Source: Methanobacteriota archaeon (GTDB lineage: Archaea > Thermoplasmatota > Poseidoniia > Poseidoniales > Poseidoniaceae). Taken from it: DNA of 38,865 nucleotides. The stretch is taken from assembly GCA_018691345.1 (NCBI GenBank), contig JABGTJ010000057.1, forward strand, positions 1 to 38,865. Direction: 5' to 3'. The notes beneath the pieces are model-generated. The model searched no databases, was not told the origin of the DNA, and saw only the letters and a list, made by a program, of their open reading frames with translations. Shown piece after piece: positions 33,672 through 38,865 of this stretch; the stretch's first letter is position 1; each line of letters opens with the position of its first letter. The position numbers and the translations under genes are program-made.

Positions 33672-36143
33672 TCACAACTCGACTGTGGAATCCTTCGAAC
33701 ATGAGGGACAAGCGACAATCACCTTGGTGACGCCTGCTGGCATTTGAATTGCAAAAACTGTAGAGCATTCACTGCATGTGACTCGAGTCTGTTCAGGTTG
33801 AGGGGTCACTTCAGGAACAGGAGCCGGTTGAGGAGAGGGGGCTTTCGCTGGAGTCAAGACGCCTTCAGGAAGAGAGATTCCGCCGCTCTTAACGACCGTT
33901 TGAACCGGGGCAGATGGAGCCAATTCGGTGAGCGTCTGAGGCGGCGGTGCCTGGACGACTGGTTGCGAAAGCGGCGCTGGCGACTCATCGTTGAACAACG
34001 CCATGGCGTCTGCGGCTGCCGCTTGACTGCCAGCTGAGACGGTTCTGGAAGCGAACGATGGAGGGGCAAATGCTCCTTGTGATGTCGGCGCAACAGAAGG
34101 CTCAGTTCCGTAAATAGCAGCCATTTCAGCAGCTTTGGCATCTTCCGCTTTCGAAGAGGATGATTGGACGTTGGTGTTGTCCAGTCCTGCAAGTGCGACT
34201 GCCGAAGAAAACAAGGGAAGTTTCCGAGAACTCGCCACGCCCGCTAAGTGGGCTTGTGCTTCTGGTTCGCTTAGTCCGCGGTCAACGAGAAGTTGCATGG
34301 CGATTCCTTTTTGCCAGCGTCGGTGGCCAACCAGTGACACACCCATGGTGATCACTCCAACGAACAAGACCACCATCAAAATCCCAGCAACGCTTCCCTT
34401 ATCCGCAGCGGCTTCGATGGTCACGGTGAAGGCGTGACTGTCTGAGTTATTCGACTGGTCAAAAACGGTCAGAACAACGTCATAACTGCCCGTCTTGGAG
34501 AACAGCAATTCAGCAGTGGAGCCGTTCAAATCAGCATCATCTCTAGCGTTACCATTTCCATCCGTGTCCACGCTTGGGTTGATGTCCCAATGGTAGCGCA
34601 ATAACGCACTTGAGTCATAGGAATCTTTGGCGGAAACACTGCATGTAATCGCATCATCCACCAAGCCCGAAGAAGGAAGAAGGTTGAGGGTTGCTTGCTC
34701 AAGAACAGGCAAAGTAGTGTCTGTTACCGTAATCAAGGTCGAAATGGAATTGGTATTACCGGATGGGTCTGCCACGGTGAGCGTTACGGTGTGCAAGCCA
34801 ATGTCGTTCCAAGAAAGAGTGATTGAATTGTTTTGTCCGAAAGGGGTGCCGTCAAGATTCCATGAACATGAGTTCACTTGATCATCGTCGGTACTTCCGT
34901 CGCAATTGAGCACGATGGATTGGTTGGTCACTAATTTCCAACCGCCGCTGATGGGTTGTGCATTTCCACCGATTCGAGCAACTGGATTGACGACATCGGT
35001 TACCGAAATTACTGAAGAAGCCGAAACGACATCTCCAATCGGAGAAGTGACCGTCAATGTCACGGTGCGATCTCCTGGGGTTGTCCAAATGGCAAGGGCT
35101 TCCCAACCGGTGGCGTCGGCGTCGTTGATGTTGTCCCCGTCTCCGTTGGCGTCCAGATTTGCATCGAAATCCCATGAAGCAGATGCAACCTGGTTGAGAC
35201 GGTTTGGAGTGGACATAGCATCGAATGATACTGCGCTACCAATGATGGTTGTCCCATTTGAATCGTCGTTGATTACAGGATTCAATTGCGGAGCAAACTC
35301 GATACGAACGGTCATTCGAACTGGAAGTGTTCCGTCGGCTCCGCCTACGGGCGTATCGGTGTTGTCAGCGATTAAGTAAAGCGCCTCTCCATCCAACTCG
35401 TTAGGCACGACCCATGAGAAGGAATCTGAGCCTTCGACGGAACGTAAACTGGCACCCGTGATGAAAAGAGAACCAACGCCACCAGAAGTGTACAAATCAT
35501 TCATGCCTTGCGTTTGGAGATAGACGTCGGCGTTGCCTTCAAGCGACCAAGCAGAAACGACGACGGTCGTTCCAGAATCGAGTCGGAAATCATCACCTGA
35601 AAGCAGTGTTTTCGAGGTGTCACTTTGCATGCCAATGATGTCATGGAAAGGGGTCCAATACGATTCAGATATTTTGGAGATGGTCAGACTGGCGCGACCG
35701 TCAGCGCCCCCTTGGTCGCCCGAACCTTGATCGCCAGAATGGGCTGCATTATCGAATACAATGTACCATGACTTCGAAGTAATGGACGGTGGAACTTTCC
35801 AATGGAACTCAAAACTACCAAGTGCTGATTCGGTCGAAGGTATTTGTTCGTACGATGAGCGATAGGACTGTCCCAAATCATAGGGCTGTATTGAGTTCTG
35901 ATCAAACACAAGAACATCAAGAGCGTCTTGACTAACAATGATGGAAAGATCATACACATCACCCGGAGTGAGTACGCCAAGATTGATTTTGATGCAAGCA
36001 CCGTCGCCGATTACTGTAGCACTTGAGAATGCTTGCGGTGTATCGTTCAAGCAATTCGGTTGTGCACGGCCTTCAGCCGCTATTGCAGTGGCTGGAAGCA
36101 GCATTGTGCAGAGGAGAAGCGCGACAAAGACGGTTGAACGCAT
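33672..36143 (-). CDS. PKD-domain surface protein with C-terminal cytoplasmic zinc ribbon
   Basis: 823 residues from ATG 36143. A GTG at 36167 in frame adds eight residues before an otherwise good signal peptide (MRSTVFVALLLCTMLLPATAIA). The ectodomain begins with two beta-domains resembling pre-peptidase C-terminal modules, followed by three PKD-like domains (about 290-580; ASWDFDANLDANGDG, SCSWNLDGTPFG, YHWDINPSVDTDGNG; ITVTDTTLPV linker). One helix at about 581-605 (VAGILMVVLFVGVITMGV) and HRRW place the remaining 215 residues in the cytoplasm. These contain a short helical segment (LVDRGLSEPEAQAHL), a long Pro/Ala/Gln-rich linker and a terminal MJ0042-like ribbon (VTCSECSTVFAIQ ... ACPSCS). 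Function is unknown. The architecture parallels the subtilase and the 1152-3953 protein. Confidence 0.87.
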   Translation of the reverse strand: MRSTVFVALLLCTMLLPATAIAAEGRAQPNCLNDTPQAFSSATVIGDGACIKINLGVLTPGDVYDLSIIVSQDALDVLVFDQNSIQPYDLGQSYRSSYEQIPSTESALGSFEFHWKVPPSITSKSWYIVFDNAAHSGDQGSGDQGGADGRASLTISKISESYWTPFHDIIGMQSDTSKTLLSGDDFRLDSGTTVVVSAWSLEGNADVYLQTQGMNDLYTSGGVGSLFITGASLRSVEGSDSFSWVVPNELDGEALYLIADNTDTPVGGADGTLPVRMTVRIEFAPQLNPVINDDSNGTTIIGSAVSFDAMSTPNRLNQVASASWDFDANLDANGDGDNINDADATGWEALAIWTTPGDRTVTLTVTSPIGDVVSASSVISVTDVVNPVARIGGNAQPISGGWKLVTNQSIVLNCDGSTDDDQVNSCSWNLDGTPFGQNNSITLSWNDIGLHTVTLTVADPSGNTNSISTLITVTDTTLPVLEQATLNLLPSSGLVDDAITCSVSAKDSYDSSALLRYHWDINPSVDTDGNGNARDDADLNGSTAELLFSKTGSYDVVLTVFDQSNNSDSHAFTVTIEAAADKGSVAGILMVVLFVGVITMGVSLVGHRRWQKGIAMQLLVDRGLSEPEAQAHLAGVASSRKLPLFSSAVALAGLDNTNVQSSSSKAEDAKAAEMAAIYGTEPSVAPTSQGAFAPPSFASRTVSAGSQAAAADAMALFNDESPAPLSQPVVQAPPPQTLTELAPSAPVQTVVKSGGISLPEGVLTPAKAPSPQPAPVPEVTPQPEQTRVTCSECSTVFAIQMPAGVTKVIVACPSCSKDSTVEL

Positions 36144-36188
36144 GTACCGCTGTATGCTGTTATCCACTTCAATGATGTGGCCGTTTGC

Positions 36189-37319
36189 TCAAGAAGACCA
36201 GCCGTCACCGCTCCAAAACAAATGGTTAATTTTGCCGTTTTCCAAGATGATTATTCGGTCTCCGTCGGAGGCTGAAGTCACGGACAAATCACTGCTTGAC
36301 GTTTCCTTAATCGCTTCATTTAGAGACACTGAGGCATCCTTGAGCCGGGCGCTAAAATGAGTGAGGACGAGGTGGCGCGCTGAACACGCTTCGGCAGTTC
36401 TGGCCGCACCGGTGCTGGTGCAGTGGAGGAACTCATCCGCCCATTGCTGTGCATCATCAAGAAAAGTCGCCTCATGAACCAATACATCAACGTCAGAAAG
36501 AGATGTCAACCCTTCAGCCATTTCAGCGGTGTCTCCGGAAATCACCATTCGCGTCGAAGGACGGTGCTTGCCACGGAAATCCGTTGCTTTCAACGATGTA
36601 CCATCCTCAAGTTCGAGATCTTTTCCAGATGAAAGGTGTGATTTTTGGGCATCGGTAAGTTTCAATTCAGCCGCTTTCAAACGGTTGAATTTCCCCGGAC
36701 TGCCCTTGGATTCAACCATCCATCCACATGAAGGGACTGTATGTCGAGTCAAGACTGGATGGATTCGACTTTTTTTCCACCCGTGTGGTTGAGGCATTTC
36801 CTTTACTTCCACTGGTTTTTGGCCAGGGATTAATTCAAGCCAACGGTCACCTGCTACATCCCCAAGCAACCAGCGAACTGGATATCCGAGGTCTTCAGTC
36901 GTAGCTCCAAGCGATTGCCAGATGCGCATTTGGCGTGCTAATTCAGCGTTTGGAGCAGATGCAGGGATTTCGTTTGTGAGGAGAAGTGAGTCAAAGACTT
37001 CTTTTGAGGTCGGCCCAAGAAGAAGAAGAGGCGTTACTCGTTTATCCAAAGCCATCGTATGCATCCATGGAAGAAGCCCCCAGGTGTGGTCAAGGTGACC
37101 GTGAGTCAAGCAAACGACATGGATTCTTGATGCACGAAGCGTTGTACCCTTTTCGAAGTTCTTGAGGCGTTTGCGTTGTTCTGCATAACGCGTTTGAAAA
37201 CCTTCACCAGCATCGATAACTGCAATCCCATCATCGCAATGAATCAAACTTCCACTGACCTGTCTTTTTCTTGTTGGACGGGCAGATGAAGTGCCGAGAA
37301 TGTGTACTTCCATGCTCAT
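36189..37319 (-). CDS. rnz: Ribonuclease Z-type metallo-beta-lactamase (tRNA 3'-endonuclease)
   Basis: 376 residues from ATG 37319. An ATG at 37313 is two codons downstream. The metal-binding motif is intact: LTHGHLDH with H73, H75, D77 and H78. Further MBL motifs follow: HTVPSCGWMVE, VISGDT, VHEATF and LTHFSAR, the last being the RNase Z C-terminal His motif. The N-terminal HILGTSSARPTRKRQVSG matches the RNase Z start (LGTSxxxPTxxRxxS). RNase Z cuts pre-tRNA after the discriminator base. The protein is about 70 residues longer than short-form bacterial RNase Z, with extra sequence around the flexible-arm region (LLTNEIPASAPNAELARQM). It lies 9 bp after the PRC-barrel gene and 45 bp before the PKD protein gene. 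Confidence 0.93.
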   Translation of the reverse strand: MSMEVHILGTSSARPTRKRQVSGSLIHCDDGIAVIDAGEGFQTRYAEQRKRLKNFEKGTTLRASRIHVVCLTHGHLDHTWGLLPWMHTMALDKRVTPLLLLGPTSKEVFDSLLLTNEIPASAPNAELARQMRIWQSLGATTEDLGYPVRWLLGDVAGDRWLELIPGQKPVEVKEMPQPHGWKKSRIHPVLTRHTVPSCGWMVESKGSPGKFNRLKAAELKLTDAQKSHLSSGKDLELEDGTSLKATDFRGKHRPSTRMVISGDTAEMAEGLTSLSDVDVLVHEATFLDDAQQWADEFLHCTSTGAARTAEACSARHLVLTHFSARLKDASVSLNEAIKETSSSDLSVTSASDGDRIIILENGKINHLFWSGDGWSS

Positions 37320-37328
37320 GAAATCAAC

Positions 37329-37589
37329 TCAGCTTTGGAGGGGTATCGGAGTCTGGGGGAACCATCGCAACAGGACGATGCGATCAATGGCTCGAACCCA
37401 CCTCCAAGGGACAGCAACGTGAACTGAACCTTCTACCAAATCCTCTTCCGTATCTCGAACAAACAGATGCGTGCAATTCAATCCATTGACATCAACAACG
37501 GCATCGTGAACGATGCCCAACCGCCGACCATCCGGGAGATAGACCTCCAGACCGGTGAGGCGGGACACTGAATCTTCACCCTCAACCAT
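37329..37589 (-). CDS. PRC-barrel domain protein
   Basis: 86 residues from ATG 37589, chosen because AAGGGA lies five bases upstream. An in-frame ATG at 37595 has no room for such a site. The whole protein is one PRC barrel (SRLTGLEVYLPDGRRLGIVHDAVVDV, shown here as consecutive strands, then VAVPWRWVRAIDRIVLL), the beta-barrel fold shared with the C-terminal domain of RimM and photosynthetic reaction-centre H subunits. Small stand-alone PRC proteins are frequent in archaea, and an RNA-related role is suspected but unproven. Only 9 bp separate it from RNase Z, so the two are very probably cotranscribed. Confidence 0.85.
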   Translation of the reverse strand: MVEGEDSVSRLTGLEVYLPDGRRLGIVHDAVVDVNGLNCTHLFVRDTEEDLVEGSVHVAVPWRWVRAIDRIVLLRWFPQTPIPLQS

Positions 37590-37616
37590 TGGCATCCCTT
37601 AGTAAATCCACGAGTC

Positions 37617-37639
37617 GAGGGGCGATAAAAGCACCCCTC
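37617..37639. promoter_or_regulatory. Inverted repeat over the TATA-like box of the PRC-barrel/RNase Z operon
   Basis: GAGGGG (37617-37622) and CCCCTC (37634-37639) flank CGATAAAAGCA. On the minus strand the centre reads CTTTTATCG, a TATA-like element about 38 bp upstream of the ATG at 37589. A dyad that frames a TATA box is a natural place for a repressor or activator. Confidence 0.35.
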
Positions 37640-37654
37640 ATTTCCATTTTTTTC

Positions 37655-37678
37655 AGCACAATCGCTTTCCATTGTGCT
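37655..37678. repeat. Perfect 8-bp inverted repeat
   Basis: AGCACAAT (37655-37662) and ATTGTGCT (37671-37678) with an 8-base loop. A run of seven T precedes it on the plus strand. It could be a DNA operator or the second stem of a structured RNA. Confidence 0.4.
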
Positions 37679-37690
37679 AACATACATTGT

Positions 37691-37725
37691 AAGGGTCTGG
37701 CGTTGCAATGCCAACCCTTTGTTTT
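37691..37725 (+). terminator. Terminator-like hairpin with T-tract
   Basis: AAGGGT-c-TGGC (37691-37701) pairs with GCCA-ACCCTT (37710-37719), ten pairs with one bulged C and loop GTTGCAAT, followed by TTTGTTTT on the plus strand. No plus-strand protein gene ends nearby, so it may end an unannotated small RNA. Confidence 0.35.
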
Positions 37726-37762
37726 ACCATTAGCATTGCAATTGTTCCCAAAGCGACATACG

Positions 37763-37781
37763 CCTAACGCGTGAAGTTAGG
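37763..37781. repeat. 6-bp inverted repeat upstream of the DUF3592-like gene
   Basis: CCTAAC (37763-37768) and GTTAGG (37776-37781) with a 7-base loop, 17 bp upstream of the TATA-like box at 37798. It is a possible operator. Confidence 0.3.
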
Positions 37782-37797
37782 AGAGTGTCGGGTCAAG

Positions 37798-37806
37798 AAT
37801 TATACT
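37798..37806 (+). promoter_or_regulatory. TATA-like box of the DUF3592-like gene
   Basis: AATTATACT is centred 26 bp upstream of the ATG at 37828. That spacing fits a leaderless archaeal mRNA, and no Shine-Dalgarno sequence lies between. Confidence 0.5.
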
Positions 37807-37827
37807 CTCGTTGCTGTAGTCTAGAAT

Positions 37828-38532
37828 ATGGTAGAGGTCGAATGTCCATTTTGCACTGAAACCATTGACCTTGGGAGTGATTCGACTGGGGCATATGAAT
37901 GTCCTTATTGTAATCAAGATTTTGAATACGAGTCTAGTAATTTCTGGGAAGAGCAACTCGATAAGAAGTCTGGTCGGGAAGTCGGAAAATCACCGGGAGA
38001 ACGAGACGATAACAAGCAAGCAACTCTTCAGATTAAGGAAAGGCCCTCCATATTGGGTCTCGTATTTATGTGGGGTTTCACCATTATATGGTGTACTGCT
38101 TCTCTTTTCGCAACGGTATCCATTGGTTCCCTTGTAATGTCTGACTTAGATACGAATGATTGGACGCCGGTAGATGGAGTTGTGACAAGCAGTTCGGTCT
38201 CCTCTAAATCTGGCTCCGATGGTGGAGTGGTATATTGTCTAAATGTTGATTATGAATACACCATTGATGGAACGACGTACCAGGGAGATAAGGTCAGTCA
38301 CACTTCTGATAGCTCCTGTGATTCATGGTCAAAAAATGCCGATGAAGATTATCCAGAAGGTAAAGAAATCACAGTATATGTCAACCCAAGCAACCATCGT
38401 GAGGCCGTACTCGATACTGGATTATCGGGTGTCGACTTTTCCAATTTATGTATCTGTTTATTCCCATTGGTTGGGATAGTACTGCTCTATGGCTCTGTGA
38501 GTCAAACTTTTAGTAAATCTAACAAACGGTGA
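37828..38532 (+). CDS. Zinc-ribbon membrane protein with DUF3592-like domain
   Basis: 234 residues from ATG 37828. Residues 6-28 form a zinc ribbon (C6-PF-C9 ... C25-PY-C28). A charged linker is followed by a first helix at about 76-98 (ILGLVFMWGFTIIW). The extracytoplasmic part at about 110-200 has the DUF3592 pattern: PVDGVVTSSSV, then YCLNVDYEYTIDGTTYQGD, then YPEGKEITVYVNPSNHREAVL. A second helix at about 205-225 (LCICLFPLVGIVLLYG) returns the basic C terminus to the cytoplasm. The family has no assigned function. The codon use looks more A/T-rich than in the nuo genes (seen by eye, not calculated), and the gene is isolated on the plus strand, so it may belong to a variable region. Confidence 0.82.
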   Translation: MVEVECPFCTETIDLGSDSTGAYECPYCNQDFEYESSNFWEEQLDKKSGREVGKSPGERDDNKQATLQIKERPSILGLVFMWGFTIIWCTASLFATVSIGSLVMSDLDTNDWTPVDGVVTSSSVSSKSGSDGGVVYCLNVDYEYTIDGTTYQGDKVSHTSDSSCDSWSKNADEDYPEGKEITVYVNPSNHREAVLDTGLSGVDFSNLCICLFPLVGIVLLYGSVSQTFSKSNKR

Positions 38533-38865
38533 GAACGGAACTTATCAACTCGTTGCGACTTGTTGCGTAGCCGGATAAAATGTCTCTTTATTTACCTCAA
38601 GAAAATACTGACGGTAGCGTTCCGAACAGCCCCCGGACTTCCTAATTTGTTAGACCAGGTAAACACGATTTTTTCAATGTCTGATCGTATAGTCTAGAGC
38701 TTATCAAAGGGTCTACCCTAACACCCATTGCAAGGTTAAGTGGTAATCAAAGGGCTTACAGTGGTTCTTGTCAGACGCTCGTCATTGCGTCAGCCCTCAG
38801 TGCAACTTGCGAATGCTGCCATTACCCCCTGAATACTTTGCACGTTCATAGTAAATCGATTCCTA
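38533..38865. other. 333-bp stretch without a recognisable gene
   Basis: No open frame longer than a few dozen codons, no tRNA-like cloverleaf and no clear long repeat were found. It contains two near-copies of ATCAAAGGG-YY-TAC-like sequence (around 38703 and 38746) and a short GTTGCG direct repeat near 38553-38568, neither strong enough to name. It may be the upstream region of a gene outside the window. Confidence 0.4.

Noticed and set aside
37655..37678. Minus-strand intrinsic terminator
   Set aside because: On the minus strand the stem is followed by an A-run rather than a U-run, and no minus-strand gene ends just upstream.
37817..38698. Nine-base sequence TAGTCTAGA at 37817-37825 and 38690-38698 as possible attachment sites
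   Set aside because: Nine bases over 880 bp is weak, no integrase is present, and the flanks do not match.
1..38865. CRISPR arrays, insertion sequences, tRNA or rRNA genes
   Set aside because: No regularly spaced repeats, transposase motifs, terminal inverted repeats or cloverleaf sequences were found in the gaps between genes.

Overview
The window looks archaeal and most resembles a marine Euryarchaeota / Poseidoniales (Marine Group II) type genome. That placement is inference. It rests on archaeal-type informational genes (aIF1A, RIO1 kinase, a two-KH Dim2/Pno1-like protein), a 12-gene complex I operon with no NADH module and with nuoJ split in two, PRC-barrel and Cas4-like genes, TATA-like boxes about 26 bp upstream of apparently leaderless starts, and very long secreted proteins built from Ig-like/CARDB repeats. 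I see no tRNA, rRNA, CRISPR array or insertion sequence.

Layout. 1-445 is the 3' end of a Cas4/RecB-like nuclease, convergent with a small lipoprotein (447-1004). 1152-5949 holds two divergent surface proteins separated by an intergenic region rich in inverted repeats. One of them (1152-3953) carries cytoplasmic zinc ribbons. 5975-8469 is a 30S-maturation/initiation group: a KH protein facing RIO1 tail to tail with no spacer, and aIF1A with a long acidic, FG-containing tail. 8574-20480 is the nuo operon on the minus strand, transcribed A-B-C-D-H-I-J1-J2-K-L-M-N. Its genes are nearly contiguous, with ATGA overlaps at J1/J2 and J2/K and good Shine-Dalgarno sequences at most starts. 20621-36143 is a minus-strand run of five envelope proteins: a 976-residue repeat protein, a 1517-residue membrane subtilase with a C-terminal RING-like finger, a small bitopic protein, a 1567-residue giant of unknown function, and a PKD-domain protein with a C-terminal zinc ribbon. 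36189-37589 holds RNase Z and a PRC-barrel protein. 37590-37827 is an intergenic stretch with four successive hairpins. 37828-38532 is a DUF3592-like zinc-ribbon membrane protein, and the last 333 bases appear empty.

How the genes fit together. The nuo products form a membrane-bound quinone reductase and ion pump that lacks NuoEFG, so the electron donor must be another carrier such as ferredoxin or F420H2, or an unlinked input module. Several subunits carry insertions: an SH3-like stretch in NuoI, about 60 residues in the first loop of NuoH, and a His/Asp-rich loop in NuoL. The surface-protein genes on both sides share one plan: signal peptide, extracellular beta-sandwich repeats, one transmembrane helix and, in three of them, cytoplasmic Cys4-type zinc fingers. 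The most promising possibly undescribed system here is this set of ectodomain-helix-zinc-finger proteins, one of which is a protease.
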